Origin: Jidongwangia harbinensis
GTDB lineage: Bacteria > Actinomycetota > Actinomycetes > Mycobacteriales > Micromonosporaceae
NCBI RefSeq assembly: GCF_020216025.1
Contig: NZ_JAIWNC010000008.1
Coordinates: forward strand, 1-64,000
Reading direction: 5' to 3'
DNA length: 64,000 bases
The position numbers and the translations under genes are program-made. The notes under the pieces are model-generated. The model had not been told where the DNA came from. It did no database searches and saw nothing but the letters and a program-made list of their open reading frames with translations. Positions 35,485-43,626 of the stretch are shown piece by piece; positions within the stretch are counted from its first letter, which is position 1; every line of letters begins with the position of its first letter.

Positions 35485-38400
35485 GTGATCACTGGTCAGG
35501 ACGGCGTCGTGCTGGGCGTCGACCTGGGCACCTCGCACACGGTCGCGATGCTCCGGCGGCCGGACGGGCGCACCCGGCCACTGCTGTTCGACGGCCTGCC
35601 GCTGCTGCCGTCGGCGGTGTTCCTGGACGCCACCGGCCGGCTGCACGTGGGCCGGGACGCGCTGCGTCTCGGACAGGCCGAGCCCGGCCGGATGGAACCG
35701 CACCCCAAGCGGCACATCGACGCCGAGACGCTGCAGCTGGGCGCGGCGACGGTCCCGGTACGCGACCTGTTCGCCGCCCTGCTCGGCGCGGTGGCGTCCG
35801 AGGCGGTGGCCACCGCCGGGTTCCTGCCGCCGGCCGTGGTCACCTACCCGGCGGCGTGGGGCGCGGGACGCCGCGCGGTGCTCACCGAGGCGCTCGGCAA
35901 GGCCGGCTGGCCCGCCGGGACGCAGACGCTGCCGGAACCGGTCGCGGCGGCGCGCTATTTCGCCGGCGTGCTGCGCCGCCCGGTGCCGGTGGGCTCGGCG
36001 GTGGCCGTGTTCGACTTCGGCGGCGGCACGCTCGACGTGGCCGTGGTCCGCAACACCGGCCCCGGCCCGGACGGCCGTCCGCACTTCGAGGTGGCGGCGT
36101 CCGGCGGCGCCGGTGACCTGGGCGGCCTCGACCTGGACGCCGCGCTGGTCGACCACCTCGGCACCGCCCTGGCCGGCACCGAGCCGACGGCGTGGCAGGC
36201 GCTGACCGACCCGGTCACGCTGGCCCAGTGGCGGGCCCGGCGGCAGTTCTGGGAGGACGTCCGCGGCGCGAAGGAGATGCTGTCCCGCACCCCGCTGGCG
36301 CCGGTTCCGGTGCCCGGGGTGGAACAGGCGGTGCACGTCACCCGCGACGAGTTCGAGACCGCGGTCGGCCCGCTGATCCGGCACGGGGTCACCGAGACCG
36401 GTGCGGTGCTGGCGGCGGCCGGCGTCACGCCGGGCGAGCTGTCCGGGTTGTTCCTGGTCGGCGGGTCGTCGCGGGTCCCGATGGTGGCCCGCCTGCTGCA
36501 CGGCAAGCTGGGCGTCGCGCCGACCGTCCTGGACCAGCCCGAGCTGCCGGTCGCCGAGGGCGCCACCCTCCCGGTCGCGGACGGCCCGCCGGGGGTCGAG
36601 TCGCCGATCACCCCGACCGCCATCGAGTCCGATCCCGCGACGGACGCCGGGGTGCGCTTCCATACCGGCGTGGCGGACGCCGCGACTCCGCCGCCGACCG
36701 CGGACACCGTGCCGGACCGGCCGCGGTCCCCGGAGACCTTGGCCGGTCCGGAGACCGAGGCCGGTCCAGAGACTATGGCCGGTCCGGGGACCTTGGCCGG
36801 TCCGGAGAGCGACAGCGTCCCGGACACCGAGCCGCAGGGGCCCGCCCAGCCGCCCGGTCCGTCGGCTCACCTGCCCGGTCCGTCGGCTCACCTGCCCGGT
36901 CCGTCGGCTCAGTCGACGAGCGCGTCGCACCAGCAGGCGGGCGTGTCCGCACCGGCAAGCTCGGCGGGCGAGCCGCCCGGCACCCGGCCAGCGGGCCCGG
37001 CGGCTTCCGGCCCGGCGGCTTCCGGCCCGGCGGTGTCGGCCGAGCCGGAGCGGGAGTATGCCGAGCCGGTCGACCCGTGGGCCACCGCCGAGGCTGCCGC
37101 CATCGCCGCGGGTGGCGGCGCTCCGCATTTCCCCGGCTCGGGCGCGCCGGTGAGTGGCGGCGCCCCGCACTTTCCCGGCTCGGGCCCGCCCGCGAGCCAC
37201 CCGACACCCCCGCACCCGGCCCCCGCATCATGGCTCGCCTCCGCGGAAGCTCACCAGAACGGGCCGGACCGTCCGCAAGTGCGCGTGCGGGCGTACCGGA
37301 AACCGGTCCTCTGGCTGACCGCCGCGGCCGTGGTGATCGTCCTGAGCGTGGCCACGACGCTGGCCGTGATCTTCTGGCCCGGGTACCGGGCGCTGGACTT
37401 CCAGCCGCTGGCGGCGGCCGATCCGGTGCGGCTGGCGCCGGCGGTCCCGGTGACGTCCGGTTTCGCGGACACCGCCGTACTCGGCAACCGCGCCTACTTC
37501 GCCAGCGTCTCGGACAGCGGCGAACTGGGCGTCGTGGCGGCCGACGCGGCATCCGGCAGACGGCTGTGGGCCAGCACCCGCGCCGGCACGGCACCGCGAT
37601 GGGAACGCATGGTGGCGCTCCCGAGCGGCCTCGCGGTCTTCACCGACGCCGATTCGGCCACCGGCAAGGCACGGATGGCGATCCTCGGCGCGCAGAACGG
37701 CGACCTGCTCTGGGCGCGCACCATCGACCGCGACGACAGCGTGCTGTTCGTGGCGGACGTCGCGGTGCTGGTCGACCGGGCCGAGCACCGCCTGCTGTTC
37801 CTGGAGATCAACGGCCAAGGGCGGGTGCGGAAGGAACAGGCCGACCCCAAGACCGAATCGGGTACGTCCACCGCGGTCGTCGCGGTCAGCACCCCGGCCG
37901 ACGTGTCTGGGCCGGCCGGCGTGCTGGGTGTGGCGGCGGCGCCGGACCCGGACGACGACCCGCGGATCGTGCAGATCAGCGCGGACCGGTCCGCCCGGGT
38001 CCTGAACGGGCGCACCGGGGAGATCGTGGTGCCGTCCCGGCAGAGCGTCGCCGACCCGGACGACGACGTGGTCGCGCACAACGGCCGGCTGATCGTGCGG
38101 GAGTCCGTGGAGACCCACCGGATCCTCGCGTACGACCTGGAGACGCTCGCCGAGCCGAGGATTCTGTACACCGCGTTACGGCGGAGCAATCAGCTCGGCA
38201 ACCTCACACCGTGCGGCGACGAGCGGGTTTGCTGGGTGGAGACCGCCGACTACCAGGCGCAGAGCACCGAGGTGGTGAGCGTGAACGCGGCCGAGGGCGG
38301 CGACGCGTGGCGGCGGGCCGTCGCCCGGACCGACGCCCTGGTGCCGGTCGGCGACTGGGTGCTGGCCGTTCAGGACACCAGCCCGCCCACGGTGCACCTG

Positions 38401-38655
38401 CTCGAACCGGACGGCCGGGTGGCGTGGATCCACGCCGGGGTGGCGGCCCGGCTCGACGCCGGCAACGTGCTGCTCTTCTCCAAGGGCCTGAACACGTCAC
38501 CGGACGATCCGTCGCTGAGCGGACGCCACCTCGGCGACGGCGTGCAGCCGCTGGGCCCGCTCAGCGACGTACGGTCGCAGACCTGCTCCTGGAACACGTC
38601 CGTGCTGGCCTGCGTGGCCGACGAGGACTTCCTGCTGCAGCGCTTCACCGGCTGA
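35485..38655 (+). CDS. Hsp70-like ATPase fused to a membrane helix and beta-propeller
   Basis: A 1056-aa multidomain protein. Residues about 5-355 are an Hsp70/DnaK-type nucleotide-binding domain: phosphate 1 GVDLGTSHTVAML, phosphate 2 VFDFGGGTLDVAVV, adenosine motif LFLVGGSSRVPMV. There is no substrate-binding domain. A long Pro/Gly/Ala linker (about 360-595) contains internal repeats (AGPET-, PGPSAHL-, SGPAA- and GGAPHFPGSG-type). One transmembrane helix (about 606-630, LWLTAAAVVIVLSVATTLAVIFW) precedes an exported PQQ-like propeller (about 640-1056). The GTG at 35485 is preferred over the GTG at 35470 because of GGGGAGG. The topology implies ATP-driven sensing across the membrane, but no function is known to me. 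Confidence 0.85.
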   Translation: MITGQDGVVLGVDLGTSHTVAMLRRPDGRTRPLLFDGLPLLPSAVFLDATGRLHVGRDALRLGQAEPGRMEPHPKRHIDAETLQLGAATVPVRDLFAALLGAVASEAVATAGFLPPAVVTYPAAWGAGRRAVLTEALGKAGWPAGTQTLPEPVAAARYFAGVLRRPVPVGSAVAVFDFGGGTLDVAVVRNTGPGPDGRPHFEVAASGGAGDLGGLDLDAALVDHLGTALAGTEPTAWQALTDPVTLAQWRARRQFWEDVRGAKEMLSRTPLAPVPVPGVEQAVHVTRDEFETAVGPLIRHGVTETGAVLAAAGVTPGELSGLFLVGGSSRVPMVARLLHGKLGVAPTVLDQPELPVAEGATLPVADGPPGVESPITPTAIESDPATDAGVRFHTGVADAATPPPTADTVPDRPRSPETLAGPETEAGPETMAGPGTLAGPESDSVPDTEPQGPAQPPGPSAHLPGPSAHLPGPSAQSTSASHQQAGVSAPASSAGEPPGTRPAGPAASGPAASGPAVSAEPEREYAEPVDPWATAEAAAIAAGGGAPHFPGSGAPVSGGAPHFPGSGPPASHPTPPHPAPASWLASAEAHQNGPDRPQVRVRAYRKPVLWLTAAAVVIVLSVATTLAVIFWPGYRALDFQPLAAADPVRLAPAVPVTSGFADTAVLGNRAYFASVSDSGELGVVAADAASGRRLWASTRAGTAPRWERMVALPSGLAVFTDADSATGKARMAILGAQNGDLLWARTIDRDDSVLFVADVAVLVDRAEHRLLFLEINGQGRVRKEQADPKTESGTSTAVVAVSTPADVSGPAGVLGVAAAPDPDDDPRIVQISADRSARVLNGRTGEIVVPSRQSVADPDDDVVAHNGRLIVRESVETHRILAYDLETLAEPRILYTALRRSNQLGNLTPCGDERVCWVETADYQAQSTEVVSVNAAEGGDAWRRAVARTDALVPVGDWVLAVQDTSPPTVHLLEPDGRVAWIHAGVAARLDAGNVLLFSKGLNTSPDDPSLSGRHLGDGVQPLGPLSDVRSQTCSWNTSVLACVADEDFLLQRFTG

Positions 38656-38674
38656 CGTCGCCGGGCACGCACAA

Positions 38675-38702
38675 GGGCGGCCCCCGTGCCCGGGGACCGC
38701 CC
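38675..38702. terminator. Terminator between convergent genes
   Basis: GGGCGG-C-CCCC and GGGG-A-CCGCCC pair around a short CGTGCCC loop, between the Hsp70-like gene stop (38655) and the convergent ABC ATPase stop (38719). Confidence 0.75.
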
Positions 38703-38718
38703 TCGATGCTGCGTCAGA

Positions 38719-39804
38719 TCAGATCCGCGCGCCGCTGGTGGCGTTGAAGACGTGCACCTGGTTGGCCTGCGGCTTGATGTACACCGTCTCGCCCATGGTC
38801 GGCATGTGCCGCCGGTCGGTGCGGACCACGAACCGCTCCGAGCCGCCGTCCAGGTCCGCGTGGCCGTACACGTTGGCGTCCGAGCCGAGGTCCTCGACCA
38901 GGTCCACCACGATCGGCAGGCCGCCCTCGTTCGGCGACACCACGTCGGTGGCCTCGGGACGGAAGCCGATGGTGACCTTGCCGCCGCCGTTCTGCGCGGC
39001 CGAGACCTGGTCGCGGGTCAGCGGCACCGCCAGCGAGGCGAACGCCGCGCCGGACTCGGTCAGCGGAACCGTCTTGATGTTCATGGCCGGGGAGCCGATG
39101 AAGCCGGCGACGAAGACGTTGCCCGGACGGTCGTACAGCTCGCGCGGGGTGTCGCACTGCTGCAGCACGCCGTCCAGCATGACCGCCACGCGGTGGCCCA
39201 TCGTCATGGCCTCGACCTGGTCGTGCGTCACGTACACGGTGGTGATGCCGAGCTTCGCCTGCAGCGTGGCGATCTGCGAACGGGTCTGCACCCGGAGCTT
39301 CGCGTCGAGGTTCGACAGCGGCTCGTCCATGAGGAACACCTGCGGCTCGCGGACGATGGCGCGGCCCATGGCGACACGCTGGCGCTGACCGCCGGAGAGC
39401 GCCTTCGGCTTGCGGGACAGGTACTCGTCGAGCTGCAGGAGCTGCGCGGCCTCCTTGACCCGGCGGTCGATCTCGGCCTTGCTGGTCTTGCGGAGCTTCA
39501 GCGCGAACGCCATGTTCTCGTACACCGACATGTGCGGGTACAGCGCGTAGTTCTGGAACACCATCGCGATGTCACGGGACTTCGGCGGCAGGTTGGTGAC
39601 GTCCTTGCCCTGGATCAGGATGCGACCGCGGTCGACGTCCTCGAGGCCGGCGAGCATGCGCAGGCTGGTGGACTTGCCACAACCGGAGGGGCCGACCAGA
39701 ACGAGGAACTCGCCGTCACCGATCTCGAGGTCCAGCTCGTTGACCGCGGGGCGGTCCGAACCGGGATAGACGCGGGAGGCCTTCTCGTACGTGACTGTAG
39801 CCAT
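38719..39804 (-). CDS. Sugar ABC transporter ATPase, MsmK/UgpC type
   Basis: A 361-aa ATP-binding subunit of the CUT1 sugar-importer class. It has Walker A GPSGCGKST, Q-loop VFQNYALYPHMSV, signature LSGGQRQRVAMGRAIV, Walker B VFLMDEPLSNLDA, the H-loop His in YVTHDQVEAMTMG, and a C-terminal OB-type regulatory domain (about 240-361, FIGSPAMNIKTV, IGFRPEATDV). No permease or binding-protein gene is adjacent, so it probably energises several importers encoded elsewhere, as MsmK does in other Gram-positives. The ATG at 39804 has AAGGAAG further upstream than usual (about 12 nt). Confidence 0.93.
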   Translation of the reverse strand: MATVTYEKASRVYPGSDRPAVNELDLEIGDGEFLVLVGPSGCGKSTSLRMLAGLEDVDRGRILIQGKDVTNLPPKSRDIAMVFQNYALYPHMSVYENMAFALKLRKTSKAEIDRRVKEAAQLLQLDEYLSRKPKALSGGQRQRVAMGRAIVREPQVFLMDEPLSNLDAKLRVQTRSQIATLQAKLGITTVYVTHDQVEAMTMGHRVAVMLDGVLQQCDTPRELYDRPGNVFVAGFIGSPAMNIKTVPLTESGAAFASLAVPLTRDQVSAAQNGGGKVTIGFRPEATDVVSPNEGGLPIVVDLVEDLGSDANVYGHADLDGGSERFVVRTDRRHMPTMGETVYIKPQANQVHVFNATSGARI

Positions 39805-39866
39805 GGTGTATCGACTTCCTTTCCACCGGCAGGAACGTGCCGGACGATCCGAGTGGAGGAACACAG

Positions 39867-39882
39867 CGTGAGGTCACTCACG
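39867..39882. promoter_or_regulatory. Palindrome upstream of the sugar ABC ATPase gene
   Basis: CGTGAG-GTCA-CTCACG is a perfect 6+4+6 inverted repeat 62 bp before the ATPase start. AGGTCAC recurs at 39885-39891. It may be an operator; its regulator is unknown. Confidence 0.4.
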
Positions 39883-39989
39883 CCAGGTCACCGTAAGTCC
39901 TTTCGGGTGACCTGCCAAGCGTGGACCTTGTTTCTGGGACGGTCGGTTGGCGCGGGGTGCACGTTTCGGTCCGTCCCGTGGTCAGCCGC

Positions 39990-39995
39990 TATGCT
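39990..39995 (+). promoter_or_regulatory. -10 box of tRNA-Thr
   Basis: TATGCT ends 8 nt before the tRNA 5' end at 40004. Confidence 0.55.
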
Positions 39996-40003
39996 GAGAC
40001 CGC

Positions 40004-40080
40004 GCCCCTGTAGCTCAGTTGGCCAGAGCACTCGCCTTGTAAGCGAGATGTCGTCGGTTCGATTCCGACCGGGGGCTCCA
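40004..40080 (+). tRNA. tRNA-Thr(TGT), CCA encoded
   Basis: Full cloverleaf: acceptor stem GCCCCTG/CGGGGGC, D-arm GCTC...GAGC, anticodon stem CTCGC/GCGAG with loop CTTGTAA (anticodon TGT at 40038-40040, reading ACA), T-arm GTCGG-TTCGATT-CCGAC, discriminator T at 40077 and encoded CCA at 40078-40080. Confidence 0.97.
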
Positions 40081-40186
40081 CCCTGATTGCCACGGGTCCC
40101 GGCGCATGCGGACCTCGCCGGGGAGTTCGCGATCGAATCTGGCACCGGGTGCCGCAGCGGGACTGCCGGTAACCTTCGGCGCTGTG

Positions 40187-41422
40187 ATGGTGCGGGTGTT
40201 GTTCACGGTGGCGTTCGCGGTGGCCATCCTCGTCTCGGTGAGCCTGCACGAGGCGGGGCATCTGCTCACCGCGAAGCGCTTCGGGATGCGGGTCACCCAG
40301 TACTTCGTGGGGTACGGGCCGACGATCTTCTCGTGGCGGCGCGGCGGGACCGAGTACGGCCTCAAGGCCGTCCCGCTCGGCGGATTCTGCAAGATCGTCG
40401 GGATGACCCCGGACGACGACGTCGACCCGGCGGACCAGCACCGGGCGATGTGGCGGTTCCCGGTGTGGAAGCGCACCGTCGTCATGGCCTCCGGCGTCCT
40501 GGTGCAGTTCGCCCTGGCCGTCGTCGCGCTCTGGTTCGCCGCCGCGTACGTCGGTGTGCCCAACCGCGACTATCCGCAGAGCGAGGCCGACCTGGCCGCC
40601 CAGCCGGCCGCGATCACGGTGGGCGACTGTGTCACGCCGGACGCCGTGCGGCCCTGCACCTCCGCCGACCCGGTGGCGCCGGCCAAGGCGGCCGGGCTGC
40701 GTACCGGTGACGTACTCACCGCCCTCAACGGGGTGCCGATCTCCACCTACGCCGAGATGCTGTCGGTCGTCCGCCAGGCCAGGCCCGGCCCGGCGGAGGT
40801 GGCCTACACCCGCGACGGGCGCCCCGCCGTGGTGCGGGCCGACCTGAGCGCGGTGCGGCGCCCGCCGCTGGACGACCCGGCCGGCCCGGTCGGCACCGTG
40901 GCGGCACTGGGCGTCGGCCTGCACATCTCGGCCCCTCGTGAGGTGACCTTCGGCCCGGCCGGCGCGGTCGGGGCGACCGTGACCTATTCCGGCTGGCTGG
41001 TGGAGCAGACCTACGAGTCGGCCAAGCGGATCCCGTCGAAGATCCCGGCGCTCTGGCATTCGATCACCGGTGGGGAGCGTGACCCGAACACGCCGGTCAG
41101 CGTGGTCGGCGTCAGCCTGATCGGCGGCGAGGCGGCCTCCCTCGGCCTCTGGTCGACGGTGTTGATGATCTTCATCGGGCTGAATGTGTTCATGGGCTTC
41201 TTCAACCTGTTGCCGCTGTTGCCGCTGGACGGCGGGCACATCGCCATCGCCTGGTTCGAGCGGGTCCGCGCCTGGGTCGCCGCGCGGCTGGGCCGGCCCG
41301 AGCCGGGACAGGTGGACTATCTCAAGCTGATGCCGCTGACGTACACGGTGATCCTGATCGGCGGCGCCTTCACGCTGCTCACGGTGGCCGCCGACATCAT
41401 CAACCCCATCACCATCCGGTAG
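40187..41422 (+). CDS. Site-2 (M50) membrane metalloprotease, Rip1/RseP type
   Basis: An intramembrane zinc protease that cuts transmembrane substrates such as anti-sigma factors. The 411-aa product has HEAGH in the first helix (VSVSLHEAGHLLTAKRFG), a PDZ domain in the middle (about 165-235, AAGLRTGDVLTALNGVPI), and the second metal motif NLLPLLPLDGGH in a later helix. Start is uncertain: GTG 40184, ATG 40187 and GTG 40190 are adjacent and all 8-14 nt after TAACCT (40170-40175). In mycobacteria rip1 is flanked by dxr and ispG; neither is here, so this may be a paralogue or a rearranged locus. It lies directly downstream of tRNA-Thr. Confidence 0.92.
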   Translation: MVRVLFTVAFAVAILVSVSLHEAGHLLTAKRFGMRVTQYFVGYGPTIFSWRRGGTEYGLKAVPLGGFCKIVGMTPDDDVDPADQHRAMWRFPVWKRTVVMASGVLVQFALAVVALWFAAAYVGVPNRDYPQSEADLAAQPAAITVGDCVTPDAVRPCTSADPVAPAKAAGLRTGDVLTALNGVPISTYAEMLSVVRQARPGPAEVAYTRDGRPAVVRADLSAVRRPPLDDPAGPVGTVAALGVGLHISAPREVTFGPAGAVGATVTYSGWLVEQTYESAKRIPSKIPALWHSITGGERDPNTPVSVVGVSLIGGEAASLGLWSTVLMIFIGLNVFMGFFNLLPLLPLDGGHIAIAWFERVRAWVAARLGRPEPGQVDYLKLMPLTYTVILIGGAFTLLTVAADIINPITIR

Positions 41423-41429
41423 GTCGCCC

Positions 41430-41435
41430 TAGAGT
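41430..41435 (+). promoter_or_regulatory. -10 box of leaderless GNAT gene
   Basis: TAGAGT, then 6 nt, then the ATG at 41442. Confidence 0.6.
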
Positions 41436-41441
41436 GGTGGG

Positions 41442-41861
41442 ATGCGGATCGAGCGCGTGGTGGATGCCGCGGAGGTGCTGCGCGCGGCGGATCTCTTCGA
41501 TGCGCCGCCGCTGCCGGCGGCCACGGACCGATTTCTCGCCGAGCCGACGCATCATCTGCTGTTCGCGTACGACGACGCCGGCCGCGCGGTCGGCATGATC
41601 TCCGGCGTGGAGACCACCCACCCGGACAAGGGCACCGAGATGTTCGTGTACGAACTGGGCGTCGCGCCCGCCGCCCGCCTGCAGGGTGTCGCCACCGAGC
41701 TGGTGCGGGAGCTGGCCGCCCTGGCCCGGGAGCGCGGTTGTTACGGCATGTGGGTGGGCACCGAGCCGGACAATGCGGCGGCGCAGGCGACGTACCGCCG
41801 GGCCGGCGCCACCGAGGAAGCGCCGTTCATGCTGCTGAACTGGGATCTAACCGGCGGCTAG
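41442..41861 (+). CDS. GNAT acetyltransferase resembling AAC(3)-I
   Basis: A 139-aa single-domain Gcn5-related N-acetyltransferase. The acetyl-CoA loop is VAPAARLQGVATELVRELAALA (motif A, with R/Q-x-x-G-x-A), preceded by TEMFVYELGV and followed by MWVGTEPDNAAAQATYRRAGATEE. This order and the E-M-F-V-Y-E-L strand resemble the aminoglycoside 3-N-acetyltransferase type I family, but chromosomal relatives of that family often have other substrates and I make no resistance claim. Leaderless ATG start. Its 3' end overlaps the convergent TetR gene by 15 bp. Confidence 0.85.
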   Translation: MRIERVVDAAEVLRAADLFDAPPLPAATDRFLAEPTHHLLFAYDDAGRAVGMISGVETTHPDKGTEMFVYELGVAPAARLQGVATELVRELAALARERGCYGMWVGTEPDNAAAQATYRRAGATEEAPFMLLNWDLTGG

Positions 41862-42461
41862 CCCACGCAGCAGCAGGTCCAGGCCGCCGGCGAACTCGTC
41901 GTCCGCGGGCACCGTGCGGGCCTGCCGGGCGGTGTCCGACATGTACGGGAACTCCGCCTCGGGCAGGTGCGCGATGACGGTGGTGCCGGGTCCGGACAGC
42001 GGTCCGAGGTGTTCCAGTTGCAGTGCGCCGATCAGATAGCTGAGCAGGGCGCGCAGCGCGACCACGCGGCGGGTGCCGTCGAGGCCGGCGTCGTGCAGGA
42101 TCCGGGCCACGGTCTCGGACCAGCGCAGCAGGGTGCCGGACCGGTGCCGGTGGCGGACCAGCAGCGGCACGGTGCCGGGGTGCGCGCCGACCGTGTCGCG
42201 TACCCGTTGGGCGAGGGCCCGGAGCCGGTCCGGCGGGTCGTCGCCGGTCGGTGCGGTGGTGTCCAGGTCCCGCAGCACCCATTCCACCGCGAGCAGTTCC
42301 AGCTCGTCGCGGTCGCTGACGTACCGGTACAGCGCCATGGTGCTCATGCCCAGCTCGGTGGCGACGGTGCGCATGGTGAGGGCGCCCAGGCCGTCGCGGT
42401 CGACGACCGCGACCGTGGCCTCGGCGAGACGGTCGGGGCTGAGGGAACGGGGACGGGGCAC
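41847..42461 (-). CDS. TetR-family repressor
   Basis: A 204-aa protein with the N-terminal TetR helix-turn-helix (about residues 8-55, LAEATVAVVDRDGLGALTMRTVATELG, then STMALYRYVSDRDELELL) and a C-terminal ligand-binding region of the TetR_C class seen in TetR/ActII-type regulators. GTG start at 42461. Its likely -10 box (TACGCT, minus strand) overlaps an inverted repeat at 42471-42485, consistent with autorepression and control of the divergent peroxiredoxin-like gene. The ligand is unknown. Confidence 0.9.
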   Translation of the reverse strand: MPRPRSLSPDRLAEATVAVVDRDGLGALTMRTVATELGMSTMALYRYVSDRDELELLAVEWVLRDLDTTAPTGDDPPDRLRALAQRVRDTVGAHPGTVPLLVRHRHRSGTLLRWSETVARILHDAGLDGTRRVVALRALLSYLIGALQLEHLGPLSGPGTTVIAHLPEAEFPYMSDTARQARTVPADDEFAGGLDLLLRGLAAG

Positions 42462-42470
42462 GGCTTGACA

Positions 42471-42485
42471 GCGTACGACATACGC
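42471..42485. promoter_or_regulatory. Candidate TetR operator
   Basis: GCGTA-CGACA-TACGC is a perfect inverted repeat between the divergent TetR and peroxiredoxin-like genes. TACGCCTAC recurs at 42481-42489 and 42509-42517, so two half-related sites may flank both promoters. Confidence 0.5.
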
Positions 42486-42529
42486 CTACCATTCTTAGGT
42501 ATATGCTGTACGCCTACGAAGGGCCCGTC

Positions 42530-43132
42530 ATGCAGGTTGCCGCGCGTCAGCTCGCCTCCGTCACCGACCAGCCGATCCCGGTCCCCGATCCGCAGCGCCT
42601 GATCCATCTGCAGTTCCGCCGGTTCGCCGGGTGCCCGGTCTGCCACCTGCACATCGGCACGCTGATCCGCCGCCGGGACGAGATCGACGCCGCCGGCATC
42701 CGCGAGGTGCTGGTCTTCCACTCGCCCGCCGAGGAGCTGCGGGAACACGCCCCGAGCGTGCCCTTCGATCTGGTCGCCGACCCGGACAAGCGGCTGTACC
42801 GGGAGTTCGGCGTGACCGAGGCGCCGCGGGCGCTGCTGGATCCGCGGGTGTGGCCGGCGATCCTGCGGGCCGTGGTGCGCAGCGTCGTCCAGATCCTGCG
42901 CCGCCGGGAACGCCCGCCGTCGGTGCACCCGCACGGCGGCCGGATCGGGCTGCCGGCCGACTTCCTCATCGCCCCGGACGGTTCGGTGCTGGCCCACCGC
43001 TACGGCGCGCACGCGTACGACCAGTGGTCGGTGGACGAGCTGCTGGCGCTCGCGGCCGGTCAGGACACCGGTCCGGACGGGACGGCGTCGCCCCGGCAGC
43101 GCGCCGGACGGTCCGACGCCGGCCAGAAGTAG
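42530..43132 (+). CDS. Peroxiredoxin-like / AhpC-TSA family 2 protein
   Basis: A 200-aa thioredoxin-fold protein. The active-site pair is C-x2-C in RRFAGCPVCHLHIG (about residues 38-41), followed by EVLVFHSPAEELREHAP, FDLVADPDKRLYREFGV and, after an inserted helical segment, LPADFLIAPDGSVLAHRYG, the standard order for peroxiredoxin-like redox proteins. The ATG at 42530 has GAAGGG 6 nt upstream; an ATG at 42503 is possible but sits inside the operator region. It is divergent from a TetR gene that probably represses it. The 3' end overlaps a convergent gene by 73 bp, so its last residues (basic/polar tail) may be poorly constrained. Confidence 0.83.
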   Translation: MQVAARQLASVTDQPIPVPDPQRLIHLQFRRFAGCPVCHLHIGTLIRRRDEIDAAGIREVLVFHSPAEELREHAPSVPFDLVADPDKRLYREFGVTEAPRALLDPRVWPAILRAVVRSVVQILRRRERPPSVHPHGGRIGLPADFLIAPDGSVLAHRYGAHAYDQWSVDELLALAAGQDTGPDGTASPRQRAGRSDAGQK

Positions 43133-43566
43133 GGCAGGTCGTCGGCCACGTCGCCGAAGAGCGGGCGGTACCGCTCCGGATCCTTGCGAACCAGCGCCGA
43201 CCGGTGGCTGACGTGCACCGCCTCGTCGCCGAGCCAGGGCGGCAGGTCACCGGCCGCGGCCAGCTCGGCCTGGGGCCGGATCGCGGTGACGCCGCACGCG
43301 GCGGTCAGATCCGTGACCAGGGTGGTGGCGCAGGTGTCGGCCCGGCCGGTCTGCGACCAGACCGTGCACATGTCCAGGCCGTACCGCACCAGGGCCTCCT
43401 CGTAGCCGGCCCACATCTTGACCGCGGGGTGGTGGCGCCAGCCGTACCCGGGCTGGATCAGCCCGCGCAGCACCTGGATGGCCTCCACCCGTTGCTTGCC
43501 GAGACGCTTCTGGTCCAGCGCGTGCGCGCTGGCCGTGAAGTCCGGGTACGGCAGGAACGTCTGCAT
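43060..43566 (-). CDS. MSMEG_6728-type protein (pyrimidine-dimer glycosylase-like)
   Basis: A 168-aa protein of the small actinobacterial family typified by MSMEG_6728, related to phage T4 endonuclease V (pyr_excise domain). Characteristic phrases are QTFLPYPDFTASAHALDQKRLGKQR, GYGWRHHPAVKMW and HVSHRSALVRKDPERYRPLF, each seen here as contiguous blocks. T4 endonuclease V excises UV-induced thymine dimers; activity of this family is not established to my knowledge. The ATG at 43566 lies 6 nt after AACTCT, so it is probably leaderless. The last 20 or so residues extend beyond the usual FWP end and overlap the convergent peroxiredoxin-like gene. Confidence 0.82.
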   Translation of the reverse strand: MQTFLPYPDFTASAHALDQKRLGKQRVEAIQVLRGLIQPGYGWRHHPAVKMWAGYEEALVRYGLDMCTVWSQTGRADTCATTLVTDLTAACGVTAIRPQAELAAAGDLPPWLGDEAVHVSHRSALVRKDPERYRPLFGDVADDLPYFWPASDRPARCRGDAVPSGPVS

Positions 43567-43614
43567 GGGCCCAGAGTTCCCCACCGCGGGACCGCCAATC
43601 GGTGGACCGCCATT

Positions 43615-43620
43615 TACCAT
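43615..43620 (+). promoter_or_regulatory. -10 box of leaderless channel gene
   Basis: TACCAT, then 6 nt, then the ATG at 43627. Confidence 0.6.
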
Positions 43621-43626
43621 CCACGC

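Noticed and set aside
41442..41861. Aminoglycoside resistance gene
   Set aside because: The GNAT only resembles AAC(3)-I in motif order. Chromosomal relatives often have other substrates and there is no mobile context, so no resistance call is made.
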